This document shows, in pieces, positions 43,157 to 54,833 of a stretch of 64,000 nucleotides of DNA (positions are counted from its first letter, which is position 1; each line of letters starts with the position of its first letter). The stretch comes from Cryoendolithus antarcticus. Its lineage: Eukaryota > Ascomycota > Dothideomycetes > Cladosporiales > Cladosporiaceae. The stretch covers positions 682,001-746,000 of the forward strand of contig NAJO01000021.1 in NCBI GenBank assembly GCA_002077065.1, written 5' to 3'. The notes beneath the pieces are model-generated. The model was not told the DNA's origin, searched no databases, and saw only the letters and a list, made by a program, of their open reading frames with translations. Both the position numbers and the translations under genes were made by a program.

Positions 43157-45481
43157 CTAGTAATGCCCAGCCCCAATCATATACTGCGGCATACCCATAG
43201 CCGAGTGCGTCACACTCCTCATATCAACATGCGTAGGCATACTGCTCTGCAAATCACTCCCCGTGCTCATAGGCATAGACACTGGCTGGTAGGCACCTGC
43301 CATCTCCTCCGGTCCGTCATCAACCAATCCCTCGGCGAGATCGTTGAGAGCCTCACGCTCCTCTTCGATCTCCTCCTCGCTGGGTGCGATAGCATCAGGG
43401 TTCGTCTCGTGCGTGCGACGGTGTTGGGCGAGGTTGTCACTGCGGGAGAAGGCCTTACTGCAGAGTGTGCAGACGTATGGGCGTTCTTGAGTGTGCGTGC
43501 GGACGTGGCGCTTGAGGTGCTCTAAGCGCTTGAAGAGACGACCGCACATGGGGATCGGGCATGAGTGCGACTTCTGTGGGTAGGGACCGAGTTCGGTGAC
43601 TGTCGCGCTGCGCGCACGACGGAAGACACCGTTCGCTGTGCGTTGGACGGCATGATGTTGCATTGGGTAGGGGTGGCTTGGACTGCCGCTGTAATTGGCA
43701 AAGTCCTCGGCGTGGACGTAAGGGATGGACTGGTGTTGAGGGGTGTGGGTGCGATCGGCGGCGCCAGCGGTGGTGCCAGGTGTGCCATGGCGAGACCAGT
43801 TCTGAAGCTCGGCGTGATCATTCATCATTGCGGCGGAGCGCTTATTGGACGTGTGTAGGCTCGCAGGAGAGTCGTGGTAATCTTCGTGCTCTTGTCCCTC
43901 TGGAATCACCTGAGGTACGACGGAGCTGGACATGGATCGCCGAAGATCGCTTGGGCGGTGAGCAGCGTATGCAGAGACTGGGTGAGCAGCAGGATTGCTC
44001 GAAGGCGGCATTCCTTGTGTCAACGATGACCTTCTGCGGCGCTGCTTGTATGTTGGAGAACCCTCGAGCACTGAGTACGCGGGCTGTTGCGCATAGCTAC
44101 GCATGCCGGACGAAGGGTAGTGCGCACCTCCAAGACTCTGTGCGGTTGGCATGAGTGGGTTGTAGTGTTGCTGGAAGCTCATCTCGGGGATGGCAGTGTA
44201 AAGACCAGTGTCTTCATTCGCGATGTAAGCTGCCTCTTGCGGCATCCCGACTTGGTGCTGTGGTGGCGTGATCGGCTCATACGAATAGCCGCGAGTGCTG
44301 TAATCCTCGAAGTGCGAAGAGACGAAGCTGGGAGCTGGCGAATACTCCATGTATGCTGGCATGGAGCTGTGGCGATTGGTGATTTGCGAGAGCGGGACAC
44401 CGTTGCGATCGAAAACCGGGCCCATTGAGTGCTCACGGGTTCGCTGGATCTGCGAAGGCATGGGTGGCATCGCGGGCATAGACGGCGTGGCCATCTGCGA
44501 GTAAGTTGGTATGTGCGACAGCGAGTCATCATGCATGACGACAGGCATAGGCATACTGTGAGCCGGTGCTGAGGTCGTAGCAATCATCTGCTGCTGTGGA
44601 ATCATCGATGGTGGAGGCATCGAGTCTGCGGCGCGAAGCATAGGCGACGCGCTGTGTGACGGCGGGTGCGACGGTGGTTGCGCCGAGAAGGTGGATTGGT
44701 TGTTCTGTTGGGCTTTCGTGAGCTGCTCGAACAGCGACTGTGATGAGTCGAACTCGAATGACAGCGCGGGCTCGTTGACAGCAACGGTCGTAGCTTCCTG
44801 ACCCATCTTCTCCCTCTTCAGGTCGCGCTCGAGCGCGTCAAGAAAGAGGCGGTCATGCGGAACGCTGTACCAGTAGAAAACTTTCTGTTTCTTCTGCGTA
44901 CGGATGCAGTTGTTCTTGTACAAGAAGTCCAGGAACGGACTCTTGGGTTCCTCGAGCGAGGCATCTGTGCCTGACTTGAGGTTGCGAAGGTCGGAGAAGA
45001 TACCCTCTTCGAACTTCTTCGAGTTCTTGACAGGCCGACCGAAGGCCTGGAAGCGGAAGGCAAGACATCGCACGATGTCAGTGCCAGAGATGTGGAAGAG
45101 GTTGCTCCTGTTTGGCGACTGATGTCAGGGAAGGAACGGACGGTTGCGTGCGTGCCAGGTTGGGAACTTACCACAACACACACGACACATACTCGCCAGT
45201 AGGGAGTAAGAATCTTCTGATGTACTGGTCTTGGCTCCAGTCTACTGGTGCTGATATGAGAAAGTACTTAACTACGCATCATTGTTAGCTACCACATCAG
45301 ACTTTCTGCGACGCGGGGTCTGGACGAGGCAGTGCATACGATTATCAACCTGCTGGAGAGCGACGACAGAGTCGGCAGGCAAGCTCTGCTGAGCATCTGG
45401 ATCGAGCAGGAAGGTCTCTGGGGCGACGGTCCGCTGTTGAGGAGGCGGCGGACCCATTGACTGCTGCGGGACAGGATACAT
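43157..45481 (-). CDS. STE12: STE12-like transcription factor with C2H2 fingers (3 exons)
   Basis: This is the terminal transcription factor of the pheromone / invasive-growth MAP-kinase pathway. It controls mating, fruiting-body formation and host penetration in filamentous fungi. Exons are 45481-45340, 45271-45172 and 45107-43157, giving 730 residues. The introns of 68 and 64 bp lie in the DNA-binding region and restore [20 protein letters not shown] and [20 protein letters not shown]. The STE domain spans about 40-165 and continues [40 protein letters not shown] and [20 protein letters not shown] long Pro/Ser/Gln/Met-rich middle follows. Two C2H2 zinc fingers lie at about 592-650 ([20 protein letters not shown] and [20 protein letters not shown]). 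The C-terminal fingers distinguish filamentous-fungal Ste12 from yeast Ste12. Its upstream region is 3.5 kb long and contains TGAAACA elements. Confidence 0.96.
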
Positions 45482-46802
45482 GACTGCCGGCGGTGAGGTG
45501 CGAAGCCGGTCGCGCTCGGGCCGAGCAGAGCGGTGCGCTGTGGTCGTATGGAAGGGCGGAGGAGATGTCCAGGGCTGACGTCAAGCTCAAACGCGGTTTG
45601 ACGTGCGTTCGGGGGGGTGCTTCTTGCTGGTGCTAGTACGACTCCAGGTCGTGATACTGCGCAAGGGAGAGCAAGCAGCAAATGGTGCAAAGCAAAGCGA
45701 ATGAAATGGGGTAGCGAGCGTGTCAGATATGAAATCGGCGAAGGGCAGAAGAGGACAATGCGAGGACCGGCCGTCGCTGGTATGCGTTTCTCAGTATAGC
45801 AGCGGGGTGAGTTATGCGAGTATGAAGATGTTGTAGAAGCAGGTGCAGGCGGAGAGTGTTTGAGGAGCGACTTGAAACTCGTGTCTCGAGCGCGAGCACC
45901 CGCTAGCTTGTTTTGAGCCTGCCCCGTGCGCTGCATCAACGGCCCTGGCGAGGAAGCAGGGATGTGCAAGCGCCTCGCCGTGCATCGACCGCGAATTGCG
46001 TTGACAGAGTCGTACAGCATTTCCGCTGCCTCCAGTGCTGGCCCACCACGGCGCCTACAAAGTCTCTCAACAGCCACTGCTTCGTCTTTATGAGCTTCTT
46101 GCATTCGCGCTGGGTGAGATCGACCACCACAACACTCCAACGAGGGCACTTCACAGCCGTGCCCGCCACACGCGGAACCGACGTGCTGAGGGAGAGTCAG
46201 GTCACCCGTCCTTCCCTGCTTCGCTCTGCAGCTCATCCGTCTCCGCACACAAGAAGACGCGAGCATGGCCCGGCAGACGACCATGCTCTAGCTCGCATTG
46301 CAGTCTAGCCTGCCCATGACATCGCATGTTGCCCAAGATACACCTACTCAACGTCAGGTATTTCTGTTCGGTCCACTCCGCTCTGCACAACTGCAGTGTA
46401 TTTTGCGCATGGACTCTCTTGCGATCTAGTCCATCTGAGTCAATGACAGACTGGGCAGCAGCATGCGATCTTGGTCGGTCCATCTTCGCACGGCTAGCAT
46501 CTAAGACCAGTGCATCTCTTCGGCGTATGCCGCATCAGATGGGAAATCTCCGAAGCCGCCCACACGACCGCAAACCACCACCTGCATATTCGCACAGCTT
46601 ACCCTGCTCTCCAGCCATCATCCATAGTGCGAACAGCATCTCGTGCCCATCGCACAAGCGCTTGCGCTCGCACATCAGGTTCATCACGGTGAACAGCATG
46701 CCTTAGCGCGAGCTCGGTAAGCTGGTTCCTGCATGAATGTATTTGTCGCCTAGCTTGTGCGGCTTGTTCCTCACGTACCTGTTTGATCACCATCAACATA
46801 TC

Positions 46803-47565
46803 TGAAACACTTGATACGGGGCGAGAGTGGCTGGACTTTCATCGCTCTACTGCCACGCTCGTGCAGCGTGGCCATTGCGTGACTAGTAGATCAGTAGGTA
46901 AAGTCTATTTTGTCTTCTATTTTCTGCCGATCGTTCAAGTTGGTGAGGATGTGCGATGCGATGCTGGATCGACGTCCAGATCGGCGGCTTGCACCGCGCA
47001 TCAGTGCTGTACACTGCGCTGGACATTGCACGATTGCGGACTCTTGTCCACGATGTCGCAGGCGTACGCGACAATCACGCATCGGGTCTTGTCCTGTGTT
47101 GGCTTGCGACTGCGATTCCCTTGCGAATTCCTTCAGAGGGTCCCAATGGTCGCGTCACGAGTCACGGTCGATTGAAACATCGATGCTATTCCAGGCGACT
47201 GGATCCTGCGACGATTCGATTCCTCCGCCGCCACCAGTCGCTCATTGCAAATACTGCTGTCATGCGAATCGTGCCTCGAAGGAGCAAGCACTCGATGCAT
47301 GTTAGCATCGCACAGCGCGCTTTGGGATTGAAGCTCACGAAGCCTACACACTGTCGCGCTGGGCGATCAGCGGTAAGTCGAAGTAGGTACATCTCCTTGC
47401 GGCAGTCTGCGCTGAGCGCATTCCCGTACAAGTCACGTCGAGCCGATCATCGACCAACCACGCGAAGGGCGATGATCTCGAAGCCTCGGTCTTCTCTTTC
47501 GAAGTCTACGGCGGACTTGCGCCATCGCCTGACGACATGATTTGAAACACTGACCATCTGAAACA
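46803..47565 (+). promoter_or_regulatory. Four TGAAACA elements (Ste12 pheromone-response-element-like)
   Basis: The heptamer TGAAACA occurs at 46803-46809, 47173-47179, 47543-47549 and 47559-47565, all on the plus strand. The last two are 16 bp apart. This is the classical Ste12 binding site. The sites are 1.3-2.1 kb upstream of the STE12 ATG. About 0.4 copies would be expected by chance in 3.5 kb counting both strands. Autoregulation of STE12 through such sites is known in yeast. Here it is inferred. Confidence 0.4.
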
Positions 47566-47898
47566 GACGCCAGCCCACCTTTCCGGTTGCTCTTGCGCAA
47601 AAGATCGGCGGCCCAGCAGCCCCGGTAGTGAGGAAAGCCTGCACGTGATGATGTTGTCACTGCAGGCAGGAGAAGGGCCTCGCTGGCAGCTAAGCCTACA
47701 GGACGATGACCATGATCTGCTGGTCGCTCACGTCACGTCAGAAAGAGACGTCAATAGCCGACAGAAGCACCGTTGCTCAATGTACTGGCACGTTGAGCTC
47801 CCCTCTCCACCTTTGCAAGGTCGCTGCCCTACTAGCAGCAGACGGAGTACACGCCGCATGCGACATATCACCGAAGTTATCCTATATCGCCCTCGAAA

Positions 47899-48250
47899 TA
47901 TACCTCCACCTCGAACTCGCAGCCTGACTGTGGTCGGGCACACCCAGCTGCCCTGCATGCTCCGACGTACGATCACCTGCACTGCATGTTTACCCGGCTC
48001 CATGAGGGCATCGCACATACACTCACGGGCCGATACTTGCCCAACTGTCCACGAGGTGCCGCCAATACTCCTCTACCAGTCTGCGATACCCATAGCACCC
48101 TTGAACTCGTCGAACCATACCTCCACCACGAGCCCTCAGCCTGACTATGGCGGGGCACACTCAGCTGCACTACATGCTACAACGCACCAAAGGCTGCACT
48201 GCGTGCTTCCCCGGCACTCAGAAGGCATCGCATATGCAACCATTCGTGCA
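47899..48250. repeat. Diverged tandem duplication, about 217 bp period
   Basis: Sequence from about 47899 to 48035 reappears, diverged, at about 48116 to 48250. Shared blocks include tacctccacc, cagcctgact, gggcacac, cagctg, catgct, ctgcactgc and ggcatcgca in the same order. The 217 bp offset is not a multiple of three and the open frames are not preserved, so it is noncoding. A weaker third copy may begin near 48410. Differences include both transitions and transversions. Confidence 0.6.
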
Positions 48251-48986
48251 AGTCATACCATCGGTGTCCGCGAAGCAACACCTTCATGCATTTGCCAATC
48301 TGAGCGATGCACAGTGAGCTGGGCGTCGAGATGGCCACTGCCGACGCCCTCGGGGATGGCTACGAGCGAGTCGATCAGTGCCTACGCCCCTCTGCAGCTC
48401 TTTCGGCTTACGACTGGGTGCTCCCAGCTATCGTCTGCCCATTATCACATTATATTGCATGGTCGGCTGCACCTCCCGCTTCCACAGCAACTGTAAACGC
48501 GGCGACCACCGCGCAGCCGCTTAGCTGCTCCGCGGCATCGCTCGTGGGCACGCTCTACGCTGTGGAGAAGGTTGGCACCCCGCAGTGATGTGTTTGAGGT
48601 ATTCGTAGATTCGTCGATCAAACCTTCGTCTCAAATTGACTGGTCCGAGTCCCAGTGCAGCGGTGAATGAGTCCTACGCGATTGATACATCGTACGCACC
48701 TGACTACGAACGGTACGTGGCAGTAGAGAGATGTACGCATGTGTACAAGTTTTGGGCTATGTGAAGAGCCTCCACTCGTAACCACTTGGATGAGTGGTCC
48801 ATTGAGGAGAAGTGCCCAGGGCCAGGACTCAACCAGGCAGCTTTGATAGAAGCGCCGGTGGAGTCCGCCCGGAGTACATGCAGCGCCGGTACTATACAAG
48901 ACATGCACAAATCATGCAGATGCGCCGCTCGCGCTCCCTAGAACAACAATCTCAACCTCAACATGCACGCCCTTGAGAAATATTCC

Positions 48987-51579
48987 TCATCGCCCAAACA
49001 CCTTGACTACACCATCCCCACCAGCACTCGCCACGATCCTCCCATCGCTGCTCCAGCACACGTCACAAACGCCCTCACCCCGCATGGCGCGGTGCGACAC
49101 GATGTCCTGCGTGCAAATGCGCTTCTCGAGCGACCAGAAGCGGATACTAGCGTCGTGGCCCGCAGAGACGGCTTCACGGCCATCTTTGCTAAGGCTGAGG
49201 GAGGAGATGGCGGACGGGTGCGCGAGCATGGTGTAGGTGCATTGGCCTGGAAAGAAAGTTAGCTCAAGTCCGAGAGGAATTGGGAAGAAGACGGATAGGC
49301 ATACCTGAGTTCGCATCGAAGAAGCGGACGAAGCGGTCTTCGTGGCCTGTGATCACCACACCTTCAACGCCTTCTCGTGACCCTGTAGCGCCTGCGGCCA
49401 GTTCCTCGGTTTCGAGTCCGCCGCTCCTGCCGCCCATTTCTGCCCCGCTTCCCTCTAAGCCGAGACTCGTGGCGACGACAGTGTTGATGCTCGTCCCCAT
49501 TGTGCCGTCGTAGGTCTCGTTACTAGCCATACCTATCACTTCCTCACCGGTCCGCGTGTCGAAGACAAGGACAGATGAGTCAGTGTAAGCGACGACGAAG
49601 TTCACGCCGGAGGCGGAGAGTGGTGCGATCGACGTCGGGCTTGCGGGTGGAGCATCAGGGTCGGCGCTGGAAGTACGGGCGATCGAGTGCACGAGCGTGT
49701 AGGCGAAGGGTGTTGTGCTTGCCACACTCGGCTGTGGAGATGAAGGATGGTTGCTCCCGCTCGTCACGCTGTGTCTTCGGCTCCCACCTACGCCTCTCCG
49801 CGAGCCGGTGGAAGACGACGCGCTCTGAGGTGGCGGACTGACAGCCCATACTTTAACTGTGCCGTCTGCTGAGCCAGAGACAAGAAGAAGGCGGTCAGCA
49901 CCACCGAATTGGCTGGACTGGGGTCCAAAGATGGAGCCGGTGGTCGTGGGAAGTATGCACACAGCCCACACGGCGTCTGTATGGCCTATCAGCGTCTCCT
50001 TCGGGTCCACACGACCACGCTCCCAGACTCGAATCGTCGCGTCCTGACCACCGGAGAAGATCCAGCCGTCGCCGTTTGCGCGACCGCCAGTATTGAAGCC
50101 TGTGCTTGCCGGGCAGGCAGCTAGTGATGTCACAATCCCTTCGTGACCTCTATGAGTAAAGTTTGATTGTACGTCCAGATCAGGTGTAGATTGCGTGGAG
50201 TTGAAGTTCTGATAGGAAGCAGGGATGATCCAGCGCTTTATGGTACTGTCGTCGCCTGCTGTGCATACTTCGGGCTCGCTGGGACTGCCACCGCCGCTGA
50301 AGACAACGCTACGAACGACGTCCAAGTGCCCACGTAGGGCGAACTTGACTCTGAACTGTGACGGGTCTGCGTTTGCAGCTGCGTCTGCGCCGTCATGCGC
50401 TTCCGTCTTGCCTTGCGAGCTGCGACGTCTTGACATGGCTTGCGAGCCTGAGCTCTTTCTACGATGTGACCCTGGTCCAGTCCGAGGTGGTGACTTTGCA
50501 GCGAGGTGAGCGGAGTCCGCAGCACTCGGGAAGTGGTCTGTGTCCGGTCTCCTAGGCGGAGGCAGCTCCGAGCCTGCGTTCTCTGTTTGGAATTGCTGCT
50601 CATCGTCGAAGTTCCACCCATCCGTGTCCACCTGTTGCTTAGCTTGAGGCAGACTTCCGATCGACTCCTCATCATCCACTGCTCTGCCACGGCTGTCGAA
50701 TGTATGCGTCACGTTCTCTGCTGGCTCCTCATACTGAGCAAGCGAGTGCTGCGCATTCTGCTGCAATGGCTCCAGTGCTGATAGTGATCCATCCCCGTCT
50801 GCTTGGTATCGTACGCCTCGCGCATTCGCGATGTCATGCGGTGCTGACACTTGCGGCAGACTGGTTAGTACTGGTGGTGGCTCGTGATTAGGCATGCCCG
50901 ATGGCTGTGGTAGCTGCTGCGGACGTGAACGTTGGGCCTGCTGTTGCCGCATGTAGAAATCATCGGCTGCCGAAGGCGGATCCGGAAGACCCGTATAGTT
51001 ACCATTGGGTAGTGTCTGCGCTGGTGGTGGGTGTTGCGGTGGTGTGAGGAGGTACTGAATCTCCTTCATGCAGTTCCGGAGGTACTTCGTTGTGTTGTCG
51101 AAGTGCTGCTCCCGCTCCTTTTCGTTGGCATCGACTGCCTCTCGCGTCTCGAGAAATGAGTTGCGTGGTACGTTGGGAGCTGCAAGCAATCACGTTAGCC
51201 ACTATCCTGACACATCAACCTCCTTCATTGCACTGTACTCACGTTTGCCCGCCTTCACCGCGTTCTCCTTGCCCACCGCCCCCTTGGCCTCCTCGCCCTT
51301 CTTCCCCCTCGCATTCCTCAACGCCGTCTCCAACATTCGCACCTGCCGATCCAGTTGCTCGTTCAGCCTCCTGGCCTGCCTGCACTCTCCTTCCTGCTTG
51401 GCAATCTTGGCCTTCATCTCCGCTCTCTCGATGTCCCATGCATTGCGCGCTCTCTCGTGATTGTGCCACTCGATCTGAAGAAAGCGCATGACACCTTGTA
51501 ATGTGTACTCTGTGCCCTGGGGGTGGGCATGATGGTCTCCTGGGCCACCCTGCTGGCCGGGGTGGGGGTTGTAGGCCAT
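48987..51579 (-). CDS. PRO11: Striatin homologue, STRIPAK scaffold (3 exons)
   Basis: This is the regulatory B-type subunit and scaffold of the STRIPAK phosphatase/kinase complex, needed for fruiting-body development and hyphal fusion in filamentous fungi. Exons are 51579-51243, 51179-49305 and 49246-48987, giving 823 residues. The introns are 63 bp (gtgagt...ctaac...cag) and 58 bp (gtatgc...cag). The N-terminal striatin region reads [20 protein letters not shown], then a coiled coil ([20 protein letters not shown]). The middle is disordered. WD40 repeats start near 390: [72 protein letters not shown] and [13 protein letters not shown], ending in [14 protein letters not shown]. The ATG at 51579 is preferred over an upstream TTG. 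Confidence 0.95.
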
Positions 51580-52227
51580 GCTCGCGGCAGTACCTATGTG
51601 ATGGCACAATGTGCTGTGAGATTACGCCTTCATCGAGAAGTAATGCCTGCCGCCCTATGCGCGTTTGTTCGTTGCTCGCGGCGTCACGTGAATGCTGCTG
51701 CTGGTGCTGCCGTCGCCGCTGCTACACCTCCGTCGCTGTCTCTGCGAGACCCCGTTCCACGGCCACCTTTTCGCTCACCCAATGTTCCGCCCACTTCGCA
51801 GTGCTTTCAACCCCTTCCCCAGTGTCTGTAATGCCTCTCACTCCTGCCGTATGCAATGCGTGTCGTGTATGTCTTCCAATATGTCTCACACGACCCCCAA
51901 TCCGTGCTTCGGGTCTCTTGCTTCCTTTCGCGTGATAGCGCGTGCTCGAGCGGCTAGGGGCGCCGGGGCGGGTAATGCCGGAGGTCTCAATCTACCTACC
52001 CCAAGGGTCGTTCCTCCTTCCCCACTCGTCACTACAAGAGCTCCCGACCCCGAGGCAGATCGATTCGAGCAGCTGTAGCGCACATTCTACGTCGAGTGCA
52101 TTGGTAATAGCCAGCTCAACTACACATCTGTAAGTAGGCTAATCTCCAATAACGCCGTTCCTAGATAGCTTCCACACACCTCCAAGCAGCATCTCTGTCC
52201 CCTTGTCTCTCCTCCATAATCAGCGCA
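51580..52227. promoter_or_regulatory. Divergent promoter region, striatin / esterase
   Basis: These 648 bp lie between divergent starts and contain both promoters. The stretch near 51690-51800 is C/T-rich on the plus strand. No defined element is recognised. Confidence 0.5.
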
Positions 52228-53342
52228 ATGCCTCTCACCTCAGACCTCGCCATCACAGCCTCCAAGCTCGACCCCAGTCTCGTGACCGAGCAAACCAAGA
52301 AATTCAACTCCAACCTCATAGACCTCCAAAAGTCCGGCCCAAAATGGTACGAAGTCGGTGCAGCCAAGTACCGCCCCATGCGCTGGAATGGCGAGACACC
52401 CTTCCCAGCTCCCAAAGTCCTTGATCGGGGCAAGAACATCACCCTGCCCTCGCGCGAATCTGGCCGTGTGGTTCCATGTCGTGTCTTCGCGCCTGAGACC
52501 GGGCGGAGTAAAGGAGTCTTCTACCACATCCACGGCGGCGGCTGGGTGCTGCAGTCCGAAGCCTTCCAGGATCCTATGCTAGCACACTACGCGGATTCTA
52601 CCGGCCTCACCGTCATATCTGTTGGTTACCGGCTGGCGCCTGAGGATCCGTATCCGGCTGGGAATGAGGACTGCTTTGATGTTGGGGAGTGGCTCGTCGA
52701 TCACGCGGAGCTGCAGTATGGTGGTGCGCTGCACTTTATCAGTGGCGATTCTGCTGGCGCGCATCTTAGTGTGTGCACGGCATTCGAGCTGCTGCAATCA
52801 CGGCCAACTTTCGCGTTCAAAGGGCTGATCCTGAACTTCGGGTGCTATGATTTGGCTGGCATGTTACCGGCGGCGCACTTATTTGATCTGGGCTTGATCT
52901 TGGACAAGGATATCATGGATCAGTGAGTGATAGCTTACGTCCTAGTTGACATTGAATTGAAATTCTGACATCGATACAGCTACATGGACGCCTATCTACC
53001 AGGCAAGTCGGAGAAGGAGAAGCGGGACCCAAAGATCAGTCCGTTCTTTGCGGACCTGTCGAAGCTGAAGCTGCCGCGCGCATTATTCACTTGTGGCACA
53101 CTGGATCCGTTGCTGGACGATAGCATCATGTTCTGTACGCGATGGGTCATGGCTGGTGGCGAGGGAGTGCTGAAGTTGTACCCTGGTGAGCAATGGAATA
53201 TCGTAAGCTTGCCTCACCAACCACTGATTCCTCTTGGACAGGCGCACCTCACGGCTTCAACTTCTTTCCCCTCGAGGGCACAGAGCAAACCCGAATCGTG
53301 CTAGACGACATCGCCACATTCGTCAAAGACCACTCTCCATAA
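52228..53342 (+). CDS. HSL-type alpha/beta-hydrolase, putative esterase (3 exons)
   Basis: This is a carboxylesterase of the hormone-sensitive-lipase group. Exons are 52228-52922, 52980-53185 and 53242-53342, giving 333 residues. The introns are 57 and 56 bp (both with gtgag donors). The oxyanion-hole motif is YHIHGGGWVL, the nucleophile elbow is ISGDSAGAHLS, and GYRLAPEDPYPAGNED is also typical. The acid region is CGTLDPLLDD. The catalytic histidine lies in APHGFNFFP, which appears only after the last splice. There is no signal peptide, so it is probably cytosolic. The substrate is unknown. Confidence 0.9.
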
Positions 53343-53410
53343 ACCATACACTCACGAACAAGGACCACCTCAGCCTCTGCTCTTCCTAATCTGCCTCATC
53401 CTCAACGCAC

Positions 53411-54172
53411 TCAACAACGCCATAACCCTCCATCCTTCCCCAGATCCCCCTCCGCACCCGCCACCCCACTCCCAAGCAACCCGAACTTAGCAACAATTCC
53501 GGAAGTGAACATCTTGAACTCGTCATCTACCCAGACGGCCACAATCTCCTTCCCATCCCTCGTCCACCCCGCTCGCCTCTCCTCGCCCCCTTTCGCCGAC
53601 AAATCAAACCGCTGCGGCCCGTCCATCCTTACTAGCTTCCACCCCCTCGTCCTCGTTCCCGTCCCCGAGCCCCATGAAGTGGTCGTTTCAGGACCGGTCG
53701 TAGACCGCCACTCGAACTTCTCCACCCCTATCTCCCCTTCCGCTAAGGGCACAGCGAGCACAAAAGTCCACTGCTCCGGGCCGAAGGACTTATGCACGTC
53801 CAGCCGTTCGCTGATCTCTGCTAGGCCGTCGTGGGCAGCTATAGTCAGCGTGCTGCGTTCGCGGAACGTGTTCTCTGATTTTGTGGACGCGAGGACGGAG
53901 GTCTTGGTATCTGCTCCAGAATGGATGGCGATCGATCCGGTGCTTGAAAGGCCGATGTGGTGGTAGGATGTCAGTACCGGGGGACCATTCAGGGGTGAAA
54001 TCCAGTGCGTGGAGTCTCGGGACCAGCGGGAATTTTGGGGCGAGCGGGTTACGATGAGTGTTGAGGGGAGGTCGGGGAAAGATGATAGTGAAGGCGTCTT
54101 GATGCCGACGCCAGGCATTGGTAGTGCATGAGACGGGACCGTGGCATTTCGATCTTTCCCGTTGGACGACAT
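53411..54172 (-). CDS. Hypothetical protein, beta-rich
   Basis: This is a single exon of 253 residues from ATG 54172 (MSSNGKDRN). An upstream GTG would add six residues. It has a short Pro/Ser N-terminus, then alternating hydrophobic/polar sequence suggestive of beta strands (HIGLSSTGSIAIHSG, WTFVLAVPLAEGEIGVEKFE, WKLVRMDGPQRFDL). It ends in a conserved-looking segment, EIVAVWVDDEFKMFTSGIVA KFGLL. The wording reminds me of tubby- or LURP-like beta-barrel folds, but I cannot assign it. It is convergent with the esterase, 68 bp between stops. Confidence 0.7.
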   Translation of the reverse strand: MSSNGKDRNATVPSHALPMPGVGIKTPSLSSFPDLPSTLIVTRSPQNSRWSRDSTHWISPLNGPPVLTSYHHIGLSSTGSIAIHSGADTKTSVLASTKSENTFRERSTLTIAAHDGLAEISERLDVHKSFGPEQWTFVLAVPLAEGEIGVEKFEWRSTTGPETTTSWGSGTGTRTRGWKLVRMDGPQRFDLSAKGGEERRAGWTRDGKEIVAVWVDDEFKMFTSGIVAKFGLLGSGVAGAEGDLGKDGGLWRC

Positions 54173-54833
54173 AGCGCGCTGTCGGGTCACAGAGAGAGCA
54201 TAAGGAGAGGAATGAAAGTACTTTCACTTGTAACTTGCACTTGCACTACGCACATGTGCCTTGTCGATGCCGTCTCTCGTGCGCGCCTGACATTGACTGC
54301 GGAGGCCTATGGACGGCTGTGCGTGATGTGATCAACCTCCCACACCGCAAAGTGATAGACATCTGCATCTTGTCCTGCCACGCTTTTGTGAGGTCCCGAG
54401 GCGCAGCTGAATCCTTCTAGCTGGCAGTCTAAGGTGCAGCTCATCATTCGCCGTGGCCTGGCTTGCACATGCGCAACCACATGCCGAGCCCACGTGCTTG
54501 CAATCAACGGTAAGGCTGGAGGGGCGAGGGAATGTGCTACCAATCACGAGATAGTGAGGTTTATGGGACTCCCGTGAAGCCATCTCGTGATGAGCATGGC
54601 CACATTGCCTAGGCAATGTGGCAGCCAGGAGACGTGCAGTGATGTAGTGTGAGCAACAATGATGGCCGTGGGTCTCGAGGATACACCCTTGCTTCTTATG
54701 CTGCCGAGAGAGTCACTGCCGTTACGTGTTATCATATCTACTTTATTTCCGCGCTATGCAACATCTCGAATACCAGCGGTCATCCTCTCAAACGCCGTCG
54801 CTAACCCAATTCAATCATGTCATCACGAACGCT
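54173..54833. other. Intergenic region
   Basis: These 661 bp lie between the hypothetical gene (its promoter side) and the ABC transporter stop, both on the minus strand. Nothing is recognised. Confidence 0.55.

Larger units (their letters stand above)
45482..48986. other. 3.5 kb gene-free region upstream of STE12
   Basis: This lies between the STE12 start and the striatin stop, both on the minus strand. The longest frames (331 codons minus strand 46284-45289, which overlaps STE12 exon 1, and 283 codons plus strand 47645-48496) are Arg/Ser/His/Cys-rich and motif-free. It holds four TGAAACA elements (46803-47565) and a diverged tandem duplication (47899-48250). It is probably a long regulatory region or long STE12 leader. 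Confidence 0.55.

Noticed and set aside
45289..46284. 331-codon minus-strand frame overlapping the STE12 5' end
   Set aside because: It overlaps STE12 exon 1 in another frame, where the STE12 frame is clearly supported. The rest has no protein character.
46803..47549. Equal 370 bp spacing between three TGAAACA sites, suggesting a large tandem repeat
   Set aside because: The flanking sequences of the three sites do not resemble each other, so the equal spacing appears coincidental.
47645..48496. 283-codon plus-strand frame upstream of STE12
   Set aside because: It spans the 217 bp duplication, whose period is not a codon multiple, so the copies are read in different frames. Composition is Arg/Ser/His/Cys-rich.
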